Below are positions 27,618-36,599 of a stretch of DNA of 64,000 bases, piece after piece. A program made the translations under genes and the position numbers. A model generated the notes under the pieces. That model did not search any database. It saw nothing but the letters and a program-made list of their open reading frames with translations, and was not told the origin of the DNA. The DNA comes from an uncultured beta proteobacterium (GTDB lineage Bacteria > Pseudomonadota > Gammaproteobacteria > Burkholderiales > SG8-39), in contig CAIOLO010000126.1 of assembly GCA_903859155.1 (NCBI GenBank), forward strand, positions 17,473-81,472, written 5' to 3'. Each line of letters begins with the position of its first letter. The stretch's first letter is position 1.

Positions 27618-28565
27618 CTAACCGATCAAACCCAGGGTATTGGCCGCGAACAGTTCTTCCACGCTGACGCGCTTGTTGATGATGCCCTGTTCCAGCGCGT
27701 AATCAATCACCTCGCCGATTGTCTGCCGGTTGGGCGCGATGCCATAAGGCAGCGGATCGCGGCCGGTGATTTCCATCACGCGTTTGTGCATGTCGTCAAC
27801 GGCGTTCGGTTTGGCGATCTGCCCGGCTTTGAGGCGCTCGACGTAGAGTCGTTTGGCGTCAGAAAAGGCATTGAAAATCGCCGTTCCCAGCTTGGGATTG
27901 GCGCTCAACAACTCGTCCCTGACCACCACCGTGTGGTTTATCGGATAGTGCCCGAGTTTGCCCAGGGCCTCGTAACCGGCTTCTTTGGCATTGGGGATCA
28001 GCGGCTTCACATCCGGATGATCGCATTCGGCGCCGATGGCGGCGACCAGTTCACCCGAGGCCAGCATGTCAGCGATTTTTTTGCCTTTTTCGATAGGCAC
28101 CACATTGGCGGGCGGGCGGAATTCCGCCACATGCTCATCGCCCGAGAGCACCCAGGTGATCTTGCTCAGGTCGACGCCATGCTGGTGCGCCAGCACGCCG
28201 CGCGCCCACAGCCCGGTGGTGACGGTGTAGCCGCGATTGACGCCGACGCGCCTGCCTTCGAGGTCTTTCGGCGTCTTGATGCCGGCCTTGGTATTGACCA
28301 GTATTGCGCCATGGTGAAAGGCGCGCACTATGAAAATCGGCAGCGCCGTGTAGCGCTTGCCATGCTCGCGTCCGCAGATGTAGGTGGTGATTGCCATCTC
28401 GCAGATATCGAATTCCATGCCGCGCGTCATGCGGCGGAAGGCGTCGATCAGCGGGTCGACCTCCAGGAAATCAAAAGCGAAGCCAACCGGTATGACGGTG
28501 CCATCCTTGAGCGCGGCATTGTTGCCCTGGGTGCGGGTTACGGTCCTCAGTTTCAGTTCGGGCAT
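27618..28565 (-). CDS. 4,5-dihydroxyphthalate decarboxylase-like / NMT1-type binding-fold protein
   Basis: A 315-residue cytoplasmic-looking protein: no signal peptide follows ATG 28565, which has AGGA eight bases upstream. The periplasmic-binding-protein II fold is seen in MEFDICEMAITTYICGREH, DLEGRRVGVNRGYTVTTGLWARGVL and YPINHTVVVRDELL. This pattern is that of the 4,5-dihydroxyphthalate decarboxylase family (Pht5), whose members resemble solute-binding proteins but decarboxylate aromatic diacids. Lack of an export signal favours the enzyme role. It lies convergent to the PanB-like gene and downstream of the synthetase/hydratase pair on the same strand, consistent with aromatic-acid catabolism. 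Confidence 0.75.
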   Translation of the reverse strand: MPELKLRTVTRTQGNNAALKDGTVIPVGFAFDFLEVDPLIDAFRRMTRGMEFDICEMAITTYICGREHGKRYTALPIFIVRAFHHGAILVNTKAGIKTPKDLEGRRVGVNRGYTVTTGLWARGVLAHQHGVDLSKITWVLSGDEHVAEFRPPANVVPIEKGKKIADMLASGELVAAIGAECDHPDVKPLIPNAKEAGYEALGKLGHYPINHTVVVRDELLSANPKLGTAIFNAFSDAKRLYVERLKAGQIAKPNAVDDMHKRVMEITGRDPLPYGIAPNRQTIGEVIDYALEQGIINKRVSVEELFAANTLGLIG

Positions 28566-28672
28566 GAGTTCATTTCCTGATTGATTTCGACGAACGGGTT
28601 CGACCACGAGGCGGCTAGTTTAGACGCATGTGCCGCAATTCGGTTGACGGGGCGCGGATGCCGCGCCAACAG

Positions 28673-30592
28673 TCATTCCGGGGGCTGCATCCGCGCATCT
28701 TCGGCGCGCCAGGCTATCTCGTAGACGCAGGTGAAGCGATCCAGCGCCTCGCGTATCTGGAGTTCCACATCGCGATCGCGCCCGTCGCCCCCCGGCGTCA
28801 GAGCCACTCTCAGCACAGTGCCGTGAACCGGGTGCGGGTCGATGCTGACACTTGCATTGCGCTCCGCCGTGGCGATGGCAGCCACCATTTGGCCGAATTC
28901 ACGCCTGGCCGCGCGCAGGCGCAGATCAGGGCGGAATATTTTCCCCACGCCGGTGAGCGGCATGGCATCGACCACGAACACTTCCACAGGCGCTGCCGCG
29001 CGCTCGGGTATGCGCGAGCGGGCAAATTCCTTGAGTTCCGCGTCGGTGGCACTCGCGCCCGCCTTCAGTTGCACGAACGCGATCGGGAGTTCGCCGGCGC
29101 GGGCATCGGGTTTGCCCACCGCCGCCACCAGCGCGACGGCGGGGTGGGTCATGAGGGTCTCCTCGATCAGCAGCGGATCGATGTTGTGGCCGCCGCGGAT
29201 AATGACGTCCTTGGCCCGGCCGGTCACCCAGATGTAGCTGTCCTCGTCAAGGCGGCCGAGGTCGCCGGTTCTGAGCCAGTTTCCGTCGACAAACAGTTTC
29301 CTGTTGAGTTCGGCGTCGAGGTAACCGGCAATCACGCCCGGCCCCTGGACCAGAATTTCACCAATTTCGCCGACGGCGCAGTCGCGCACGATGCGTCCTG
29401 CCTCGTCAATCATCACCGTCCGGATCCGGGTGAACGGAAATCGAATCCCGCTCGATCCAAAGCGGGGGTCGCCGTCGCGCGGTGGCAGCGCGATGGTGGC
29501 GGTGTTCTCCGTCATCCCGTAATTGCTCAGAATGCGTACGCCGATGGTGCTCTGAAAATACCTCGACACCTGTGTCGGCAGGCCGGCCGATCCGGTCATC
29601 ACATAGGGTCGCAGCGACGAGATGTCGGCGTCCACGGCAACGCCGGCAAGCAAGCCCAGCGTGGTGGGCACCCCGCCAAGGTCCGTGACCTTGAACCGCT
29701 CCACCAGTTTCCAGTAGTCGCGGATGACGTTCCGGCTGCGGAATCCCATCGGTCCGAGGATCACGCTGCGCATGCCCCGGGCGAGCCAGCTGATGGTGTG
29801 ATGGACGATGCCGCCGATATGGAACATCGGATGCGCCGCCAATCCGCAATGTCCGGGCCGCTGCTCGAGCAGAATGGTGTATGCCCAGCACTTGTAGGCA
29901 ATTGCGCGATGGATGAGTTGCGCGATTTTCGGCAGCCCGGTGGTTCCCCCGGTATGCACGTAGAGCGCGACATCCTGGGGATCGATGACCCGGGCGGAAT
30001 TCACGCCGCTGCCTGCCTGGGCTTGGCTCAGCGCGTCGAAATCGCTCGCCGGCTGTGTGCTCCCGCCGGGACCCTTGACCTGCAGGACATGCCTGAGGGC
30101 CGGCGCTCGAGTGCGAATCGCCTCGACCTTTTCCCAGATGTCGAATCCCGGGGTCGGTCCGAGCGCCACCAGCACTTTTGCTCCGGAAGCGTTCAGCAAT
30201 GCGGCGATCTGCGGCGCTTCGAGCATCCAGTTGATGGGAAAGGCGATGCCTGCGGTAATCGCGCCCAGCAAAGCAAAATAATTCTGCGGCACAATCGGCA
30301 GCAGGATGGCCACCGGCTCCGATTTTCCGATGCCCAGAGAATGGAACAGGTTTGCCGCCTGATGGATCCTGAGCATCAGCTGCCGGTAGCTGATTATCTG
30401 GGAATCGTCGTCGAGGCTGCCATGTTCCAGGTACTCCAAGGCCGCCTTGTCCGGTTCGATTGCGGCGCCCAGTGCGATCAGTTCGTACACCGTCCAGACC
30501 TCGTTTTGCTGCTCGAGCGGAATGCGCTCCAGCAATTCGATATCCGCCAGACCCCGGATCGGCGCAAGCCCGGATGCCATGTTGGCCGCCAC
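28673..30592 (-). CDS. AMP-forming acyl-CoA synthetase (copy 1)
   Basis: A 639-residue member of the ANL superfamily. The P-loop YVHTGGTTGLPKIAQ, the motif SNYGMTENTATIALP and the hinge GDLGRLDEDSYIWVTGRAKDVIIRGG are intact; the catalytic lysine is expected in TGVGKIFRPDLR. It would activate a carboxylic acid to its CoA thioester in the cytosol. GTG 30592 overlaps the hydratase stop by one base; ATG 30580 is an alternative start. A close paralogue with the same partner order lies at 43439. The C-terminal ~70 residues (EFGQMVAAIATAERNASV onward) are longer than in typical family members. Confidence 0.92.
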   Translation of the reverse strand: MAANMASGLAPIRGLADIELLERIPLEQQNEVWTVYELIALGAAIEPDKAALEYLEHGSLDDDSQIISYRQLMLRIHQAANLFHSLGIGKSEPVAILLPIVPQNYFALLGAITAGIAFPINWMLEAPQIAALLNASGAKVLVALGPTPGFDIWEKVEAIRTRAPALRHVLQVKGPGGSTQPASDFDALSQAQAGSGVNSARVIDPQDVALYVHTGGTTGLPKIAQLIHRAIAYKCWAYTILLEQRPGHCGLAAHPMFHIGGIVHHTISWLARGMRSVILGPMGFRSRNVIRDYWKLVERFKVTDLGGVPTTLGLLAGVAVDADISSLRPYVMTGSAGLPTQVSRYFQSTIGVRILSNYGMTENTATIALPPRDGDPRFGSSGIRFPFTRIRTVMIDEAGRIVRDCAVGEIGEILVQGPGVIAGYLDAELNRKLFVDGNWLRTGDLGRLDEDSYIWVTGRAKDVIIRGGHNIDPLLIEETLMTHPAVALVAAVGKPDARAGELPIAFVQLKAGASATDAELKEFARSRIPERAAAPVEVFVVDAMPLTGVGKIFRPDLRLRAARREFGQMVAAIATAERNASVSIDPHPVHGTVLRVALTPGGDGRDRDVELQIREALDRFTCVYEIAWRAEDARMQPPE

Positions 30593-31482
30593 TATTCCTC
30601 GACCGGCGGATAACGGCCCACGATGCCGCCGAAAGGCCGGTCGCGCTCCTCCGCAGCGACCTTGACGCCTTTCTCCCTGACCGTCTTTTCAAAGTTGCGC
30701 AAGGCCTTCAGGTGCGGCCCGAAGCTGACGAGCTCACCGCTGGATTTCATCGAATGCGAAAACCCCTGCTGCTCGAAAATTCGATTCACCAGGGTTTTGG
30801 AAAGATTCAGCAGTTCGGAATCGATATTGGCTATGCGCCGGGCGATCTTGCGGGTTTCTGCGTCCAGCTTGTCTTTGGGAAAAACCCAGTTCGCCACGCC
30901 GAATTCGAGCATTTCCTTGGCGGTCAGGCTGTCGCCGGTCAGCGACAGCCACTTGGCGCGCTTCAGACCGATGTGCCAGGAAAACAGGCTGATCTCCTCG
31001 CCGGGCGCCATCGAGCGCACCGGCGGATAGCCCATGCGCGCGTCTTTTGAAGCAATCAACAGATCGCAACTCAGAGCCATGCCGATGCTGCCGCCCAGGC
31101 AGTAGCTGTGCACCTGGGCGATGACCGGCTTCCAGCAGTTCCAGATCTCCAGGTCGAAATCAAGGTGGTCCTGCACGCGCGCGCGCGCGTCCCAGACACT
31201 GGGACCATCGCCATCGCCGCCGACAATTTCATTCCAGGGGCGTTGGTCGAGTTGCCGGCGCCCCAAGCCCATGGTCGTGCTCAGGTCGTGTCCGGCGGAA
31301 AAACACGGCCCGGCCCCTTTGATGATGATGACGCGGACCTCGGGGTCCTTTTCCGCCTTTTTCAGCGCCTTACTCACTTCCTCCAGCATCGGCCAGTTCA
31401 ACGCATTGCGCTGCTCGGGCCGGTTCAGCGTAATCGTCGCCAGGCGATCATCCACTTCGTAAAGAATGAATTGGTAGGTCAT
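30592..31482 (-). CDS. Enoyl-CoA hydratase/isomerase family protein (copy 1)
   Basis: A 296-residue crotonase-fold protein beginning MTYQFILYEVDDRLATITLNRPEQRNALNW. The oxyanion-hole segments are GAGPCFSAGHDLS and QVHSYCLGGSIGMALSCDLLIAS. The family hydrates or isomerises CoA thioesters, and the adjacent synthetase can supply them; the one-base overlap implies coupled translation. ATG 31482 has AAGGAAAG upstream. It is about 300 residues instead of the usual 260, with an insert near residues 75-100 (LGRRQLDQRPWNEIVGGDGD). The paralogue at 45312 has the same build. Confidence 0.92.
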   Translation of the reverse strand: MTYQFILYEVDDRLATITLNRPEQRNALNWPMLEEVSKALKKAEKDPEVRVIIIKGAGPCFSAGHDLSTTMGLGRRQLDQRPWNEIVGGDGDGPSVWDARARVQDHLDFDLEIWNCWKPVIAQVHSYCLGGSIGMALSCDLLIASKDARMGYPPVRSMAPGEEISLFSWHIGLKRAKWLSLTGDSLTAKEMLEFGVANWVFPKDKLDAETRKIARRIANIDSELLNLSKTLVNRIFEQQGFSHSMKSSGELVSFGPHLKALRNFEKTVREKGVKVAAEERDRPFGGIVGRYPPVEE

Positions 31483-31622
31483 CAGGTCTTTCCTTGATTA
31501 TCAGTGCGGCCGGAACAGGATCCGCCGGAATCGGACAGCATCGCCCGGGCGAATTTTACCGATGCCCACATGCCGATGGCACCGGTTTTATCCGCATTAT
31601 TGCAATATTCGGCGCGATGCCG

Positions 31623-31636
31623 GGACGATATCGTCC
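31623..31636. promoter_or_regulatory. Perfect 14-bp palindrome in the 31.5-31.8 kb gap
   Basis: GGACGATATCGTCC is a perfect inverted repeat, flanked farther out by GGCGCG and CGCGCC. It is in the 293-bp gap upstream of the hydratase gene start (31482) and downstream of the photolyase end. It could be an operator for the hydratase-synthetase pair. No matching copy was seen upstream of the paralogous pair at 46212. Nothing else was recognised in this gap. Confidence 0.3.
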
Positions 31637-31775
31637 GCCTCGACGCGCGCCGATGGTACGTGATCGAACGGCATCCGTGGTGAAGCCTGGCGCGCTATAG
31701 AAGTCCTTCATGGACGCGCAGATCAGCCGCGGAAAAGCAACAGAAAATGACCTCGCGAGCCGGCAGCTATCGGCC

Positions 31776-33239
31776 TCAGGATGAAACATCGGTGCGCTTG
31801 CCGGAACTTCTCGCAGCCGCATACCGCTCCAGGCTGTGTTTGCGGGCCGTGTCGTGATTCACCACCGGCAGCGGATAGTCCCCGCCGAGGATGCACGCGG
31901 CATCCTGCTGCTCCCGCTGCGTCATGGTCCAGGGCGCATGGATACGTTTGGCAGGTACCCTGGACAGTTCGGGCACATATTGGCGGATGAACTTTCCGTC
32001 GGCATCAAATTTTTCCGACTGGGTCACCGGATTGAAAATTCGGAAGTAGGGCTGGGCGTCGCAACCGGTGGACGCGGCCCACTGCCAGCCGCCATTGTTT
32101 GCCGACAGGTCGAAGTCGTTCAGGTGATCAGCGAAATATTTTTCGCCGAGGCGCCAATCGAGCTGCAGGTCCTTGACCAGGAACGATGCCGTGAGCATGC
32201 GCAGACGGTTGTGCATGAACCCGGTGGCATTGATTTGCCGCATCGCCGCATCGACCAGCGGGTAACCGGTGCGGCCCTCGCACCAGGCGACGAACAGTTC
32301 CGGGGCGTGCTCGAACCGAAGCGACCGGTACTCCGCCTTGAATGCCTGCTCGACCACGTGCGGATGGTGGTGCAGCACCTGGAAATAGAAATCCCGCCAG
32401 ATGAGCTCGGAGAGCCAGCTCTCCGCCCCGCGACCGCCCTGAACCATGGCCGCCGCGGCCAGCCGGCGGATCGATACGGTGCCAAAACGCAGGTGCACCG
32501 AAAGGTGCGAAGTTCCGTTCACCGCCGGGTAGTCGCGGGCCCGGTCGTATTCCCCGATGCGCTCGAGAAAATCATCCAGCAGCAGCGCGGCTCCGCCCAG
32601 TCCGGGAAGGATGGGTATGGCAAGCAGATTGGTTGGTGCGAAGCCCAGATCTTGAAGCGAGGGCAGGCGTTGCTCCCGCGGGGCCGCCAGCGAAGCCGTG
32701 TAATTCTCCACCGGATGCGGTTTCAGGTCGGCGGCATCGAGCTTTTTCCGCCAGTTGTTCCTGTAGGGGGTGAATACCGAATACGCGCTACCGGCCGCGG
32801 TCATGATTTCGTTGCGCTCGAAAATCACCTGGTCCTTGTATGCGGCGAACTCCATGCCCTGATCCGCCAATGCCGCGGCAACGGCGGTATCGCGCCGGTT
32901 TGCCGACGGCTCGTAGTCGCGATTGGCAAAAACCGCCTGAACACGCAGTTCGGCGGCAAGCGCCGGGATTTCGGCCACCGCCCTGCCGTGCCGCACGATC
33001 AGGCCGCCGCCATGCTCGCGCAGCACCGCATCCAGTTCCTTCACCGAGTGCCAGATGAATTCAACGCGGCGGTCGGTGCGCGAGGGCAGGGCATCGAGGA
33101 TCTCGGTGTCGAACACGAATGCGCACCAGACCCGGCGCGATTGTTCAAGCGCATGGAAGAGCGCGGCATGATCGACAAAGCGCAGGTCGCGGCGGAACCA
33201 GACCAGTGCGCGCTCGAAGCCGGGAGCATTAGAAGTCAT
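31776..33239 (-). CDS. phrB: Deoxyribodipyrimidine photolyase (class I CPD type)
   Basis: A 487-residue flavoprotein that repairs UV-induced cyclobutane pyrimidine dimers with blue light. N-terminal antenna domain: LVWFRRDLRFVDHAALF. FAD-binding domain: SELIWRDFYFQVLHHHP, MRQINATGFMHNRLRMLTASFLVKDL and DLSANNGGWQWAASTGCDAQPYF (FAD-contacting Asn and electron-transfer Trp). Length agrees with E. coli PhrB (472). It is transcribed in the same direction as the cyclase gene upstream, with about 120 bp between. It is probably monocistronic or light- or stress-controlled; no regulator is evident. Confidence 0.95.
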   Translation of the reverse strand: MTSNAPGFERALVWFRRDLRFVDHAALFHALEQSRRVWCAFVFDTEILDALPSRTDRRVEFIWHSVKELDAVLREHGGGLIVRHGRAVAEIPALAAELRVQAVFANRDYEPSANRRDTAVAAALADQGMEFAAYKDQVIFERNEIMTAAGSAYSVFTPYRNNWRKKLDAADLKPHPVENYTASLAAPREQRLPSLQDLGFAPTNLLAIPILPGLGGAALLLDDFLERIGEYDRARDYPAVNGTSHLSVHLRFGTVSIRRLAAAAMVQGGRGAESWLSELIWRDFYFQVLHHHPHVVEQAFKAEYRSLRFEHAPELFVAWCEGRTGYPLVDAAMRQINATGFMHNRLRMLTASFLVKDLQLDWRLGEKYFADHLNDFDLSANNGGWQWAASTGCDAQPYFRIFNPVTQSEKFDADGKFIRQYVPELSRVPAKRIHAPWTMTQREQQDAACILGGDYPLPVVNHDTARKHSLERYAAARSSGKRTDVSS

Positions 33240-33356
33240 GCAATATCCCCGGAAATTGAAGATAATTTGTGTAATTACTTTGGCAAGACATCCAATTGGC
33301 GTCGCCTATCGGCCAATTTTCATTGCGAAAATGGGATAACAGGCGCTTGGGCCCGG

Positions 33357-35693
33357 TTACTTGTCTTCCATCACCCACACGCCGCACCAGTCCTCCGGCG
33401 GCGGAGTGGCGATCAGGTGCTCGCAGCGTTGCACGTAAAGGCCGGCGGTCTTGTCGTGCGGATTGATGGCGAGCACTTTCTCGAAAAGCAAACGCGCATC
33501 GACAAAGGCGCGCGCCCGGTATTTTCCCAGCGCGTCGCGGAAGTGGCCCATGGCGTCGGTGAGTTGCGGATAGGTCTCTTCAGTGTGGTAATCGAGGATC
33601 TCGTACACGCCCACCGGCTGGGTCTTGCCTTTGACCACCACCAGGTCGATCTCGCGCGCGCGGTAGGTGCCGCGCAGCTTCCTGTAGGTGTACTCGCTGA
33701 CCAGAATGTGCGCTCCATACTGCTTGCAGGCCGACTCCAGCCGCGAGGCCAGGTTCACGCCGTCGCCTATCATGGTGTAGTCCATGCGCTTCTTGGAGCC
33801 GATGTTGCCCGAGACCACCATGTCGGTATTGAGGCCGATACCGATGTCTATCGGCGCCTTGCCTTCGCCTGAGCGCTGCACATTCCAGCGGCGCAGCTCA
33901 TTGATCATCGCAATCGAGGCCCGCACGGAGCGATCCACGTCGTCGTCGTGTGGCACCGGCATGCCGAAACCGGCCATGATGGCATCGCCGATGAATTTGT
34001 CGAGCATGCCGCCTTCTTCCTGGATGCAATCGACCATCAGCGTGAAATACTCGTTGAGCATCGCCACCGTGCCCTGCGGCCCCAGTTTCTCCGAATGCGT
34101 GGTGAAGCCGCGAATATCGGAGAACAGCACCGTGGCCTCGACAGACTGCCCGCCCAGCATCTCGGCACCGGCGGCCACCAGGCGGTCGGCAATGCCCGGG
34201 TCCATGTAGCGCGACATGGTCGATTTGAGGCGCTTTTCGCTGGAAATATCCTCGATCATGATCATCGAGCCAATGCGCTTGTGGTCGGCGCTGGAGAGCG
34301 GCAGCACGGTGACGTTGCTCGAAATGCGCTCTTCCTTGAGCACCAGTTCGGCGTCCATCAGGACTTCGAGCTTGCCACTCTCGCTGACCTGTTTGAGCTT
34401 GTCGAGCACCCAGGCATTCTCGCCGGTGAAAAAATCCGCGACCGGCTTGTGCAGGACCTCCGCTGCCGTCGCCCTCAGGATGCGCAATCCGGCCGCATTG
34501 CAGGTGACGATCTTGCCTGATTCGTCGAGTGTCACCACGCCGTTGGACATGGACTCGAGCATCGCCTCGCTGTAGTTCTTCATGTTCTGCACGTCGGCGA
34601 ACAGCTTGGCGTTTTCCAGGGCGATGGAGATCTGCGCGGTGAACGCCCGCAGGCGCGACTCGTCCTCGGCGGTAAACGGTCCGCCGCGCTTGTTGAGCAC
34701 CTGCGTCACGCCGATCACCTTGCCGTGCTTGTTGATGATGGGCACGCACAGGATGGAGCGGGTGAAGTAGCCGGTGCGCTTGTCGAAAGACGGGTTGAAG
34801 CGCAGATCGGCATAGGCGTAGGGAATGTTGATCGATTTTCCCGAGGTAAACACCGCCCCGGCGATGCCAACATGGTTGGGCAGGCGGATCTGCATCGATT
34901 CCAGGCCCTGGCCCACCTCGGACCACAATTCGTTGGTTTTTTCGTCGTTGAGGAACAGCGTGGAGCGGTCCGAATTGAGCAGCCGCGTCGCCTCGCCCAT
35001 CACCTTCTGCAGGAGCGAACCGAGCTTGATGTCGGCGGTGACCTCCGAGACGATTTCGACGAACTCCATCTCCTGGGCGCGCACCGCCTTCATGCGTTCG
35101 ATGAACTGCGCCCCCTGCAGAGCCACGGTGCCCTGGGTGGTCATCGCCTCGAGAATGTCGAGGTCCTGATCGGTGAACTCGCCCTTCCTCTTGTTCAGCG
35201 CCTGCGCCACGCCGATGATCTCGCCCTTCACGGTCTTGATCGGCACGCAAAGGATGTTGCGGGTGACAAAACCGGTCTGCTCGTCGATGCTCTTGTTGAA
35301 GCGGGCGTCGGAGTAGGGGTCGGGAATGATCATCGACTCGCCGCTAGAGAACACGTGGCCGGCAATGCCGCTGGTGTTGAGCAGGCGTATCTCGCGCTTG
35401 ATATTGCCCTGGGCGACGCGCGAGTACAGTTCGTTGGTGGTGGTGTCGTTCAGGAACAGCGTGCCGCGCTCGGCGCCGATTTCGCTGGTGGTCATGTCCA
35501 CCAGCGCGTGCAGCACGTCGTCCAGCGTATCGTAGGCCGCCATGCGGCGCGTGACCTCGAGCAGCATCTCGACCAGTTTCAGGCGCTCATGCCGGGGGGG
35601 CGCCTTGGCGCGCGGCTTGGCCTTCGGTTCGCCGTTGCGACCGAGCAGCGGTCGGATGTTGCTTTGAGGCAGAGGTGACTTTTCGGCGCTCAT
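33357..35693 (-). CDS. GAF-GAF-PAS class III adenylyl cyclase
   Basis: A 778-residue cytosolic signalling enzyme. GAF1 spans ~40-200 and GAF2 ~215-365; each ends with an NKR-x4-F-T motif (NKRKGEFTDQD and NKRGGPFTAED), like the NKFDE motif of cNMP-binding GAFs. A PAS domain follows at ~375-485, then the catalytic domain at ~515-690. The cyclase residues look complete: Asp526 and Asp570 for metals, Lys566 for adenine, and Asn647 and Arg651 in GDGVNLASRLE. A ~90-residue TPR-like tail ends the protein. The layout recalls cyanobacterial CyaB1/CyaB2. It should make cAMP, with the GAF domains giving cAMP feedback. The coiled-coil gene upstream is 30 bp away and may belong with it. Confidence 0.93.
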   Translation of the reverse strand: MSAEKSPLPQSNIRPLLGRNGEPKAKPRAKAPPRHERLKLVEMLLEVTRRMAAYDTLDDVLHALVDMTTSEIGAERGTLFLNDTTTNELYSRVAQGNIKREIRLLNTSGIAGHVFSSGESMIIPDPYSDARFNKSIDEQTGFVTRNILCVPIKTVKGEIIGVAQALNKRKGEFTDQDLDILEAMTTQGTVALQGAQFIERMKAVRAQEMEFVEIVSEVTADIKLGSLLQKVMGEATRLLNSDRSTLFLNDEKTNELWSEVGQGLESMQIRLPNHVGIAGAVFTSGKSINIPYAYADLRFNPSFDKRTGYFTRSILCVPIINKHGKVIGVTQVLNKRGGPFTAEDESRLRAFTAQISIALENAKLFADVQNMKNYSEAMLESMSNGVVTLDESGKIVTCNAAGLRILRATAAEVLHKPVADFFTGENAWVLDKLKQVSESGKLEVLMDAELVLKEERISSNVTVLPLSSADHKRIGSMIMIEDISSEKRLKSTMSRYMDPGIADRLVAAGAEMLGGQSVEATVLFSDIRGFTTHSEKLGPQGTVAMLNEYFTLMVDCIQEEGGMLDKFIGDAIMAGFGMPVPHDDDVDRSVRASIAMINELRRWNVQRSGEGKAPIDIGIGLNTDMVVSGNIGSKKRMDYTMIGDGVNLASRLESACKQYGAHILVSEYTYRKLRGTYRAREIDLVVVKGKTQPVGVYEILDYHTEETYPQLTDAMGHFRDALGKYRARAFVDARLLFEKVLAINPHDKTAGLYVQRCEHLIATPPPEDWCGVWVMEDK

Positions 35694-35722
35694 GGCGTTT
35701 TGCTATCCGGTGACACCCGAAT

Positions 35723-36376
35723 TCAACGGGCGGACTCCATTTTATCCTGAAGCCGGTCGCGCAATTCCCGCGCGGTCTCCTGCAGTTGCGAAATTTCCGC
35801 GCGATCCTGGGTGCGTGCGGCGTTCATGGCCTGCTCGCGTGACAGCGATTCGTGCTCCAGCGCGTCGCGCAAAGCGGCGGCGGTGGCACGCAACTGCGCC
35901 ATTTCGTCCTGGACAAAGGAGACCGCCTTTTGCACCGCATTGTCGCGTGCCGCGTGCTCGGCCTCGAGCTGGTCGCGCAGCACTGTCGCCGCGGCGCGCA
36001 CCTGGGCGATTTCATCCTGGCTTTCGTTATAGGCCTTGCGCACCAGTTCATCCCGATGGGCCCGTTCGTTTTCCAGTCCGTCGCGCAGCGCCGTGATGGT
36101 GTGCTTGAGCTGGCTGATTTCGCCGTGGGCCTCGGCCAGTGCGCTGGTAACCGCCTGCCGGGTGTCGGCGTGCGCAATTTCAATTTCGTCGCGCAACACC
36201 GCCGCCGTGGCGCGCAACTGCAGCGCTTCCGCATTGGCTTCGGAAACCGCGCGGTTGACCGCCAAAGCGGTTGCCGCCCTGGCGGCCTCGAGTTCGTCGC
36301 GCAGCGCCGCGGCGAGATTCTGCAGGTCGCGAATTTCCAGCAAAAGAGCGGCGGTATCCGGATTTTCGTTCGACAT
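35723..36376 (-). CDS. Coiled-coil protein made of five exact-length 36-residue repeats
   Basis: A 217-residue protein, almost entirely helical, rich in Ala, Glu, Arg and Gln. From residue 24 to 203 it consists of five tandem units of exactly 36 residues, each starting (A/V)LRD and ending near QLRATAA or similar; a sixth partial unit, ELRDRLQ, follows. The copies differ in sequence but never in length. ATG 36376 has GGAAAGATC before it. No signal peptide or membrane span is present. Thirty bases separate it from the cyclase gene on the same strand, so a shared transcript is likely. The function is unknown; a scaffold or spacer is the natural guess. Confidence 0.82.
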   Translation of the reverse strand: MSNENPDTAALLLEIRDLQNLAAALRDELEAARAATALAVNRAVSEANAEALQLRATAAVLRDEIEIAHADTRQAVTSALAEAHGEISQLKHTITALRDGLENERAHRDELVRKAYNESQDEIAQVRAAATVLRDQLEAEHAARDNAVQKAVSFVQDEMAQLRATAAALRDALEHESLSREQAMNAARTQDRAEISQLQETARELRDRLQDKMESAR

Positions 36377-36599
36377 GATCTTTCCGCTGCCTCGGTCGCC
36401 GCATTATGCACCGTGATGACATCCACTGAAAACCACCGCAGCGGCGCATGGCCTCTATAATTGCCGGCCATATCATGAAGAAGCGCTTCATGAACAAAGC
36501 GGCCTTTGCCCCACGCATACCGCCCCGATCAGGGGAAGGGCAATGCGACTGGATACTTGAATTGACACCTGCTCGGTGCTTACTGAGGAAACACGGATT

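Noticed and set aside
28628..30613. 661-codon open frame on the plus strand
   Set aside because: It is antisense to acyl-CoA synthetase copy 1 and has no recognisable motif.
31836..33872. 678-codon open frame on the plus strand
   Set aside because: It is antisense to the photolyase gene and the cyclase end; no family features.
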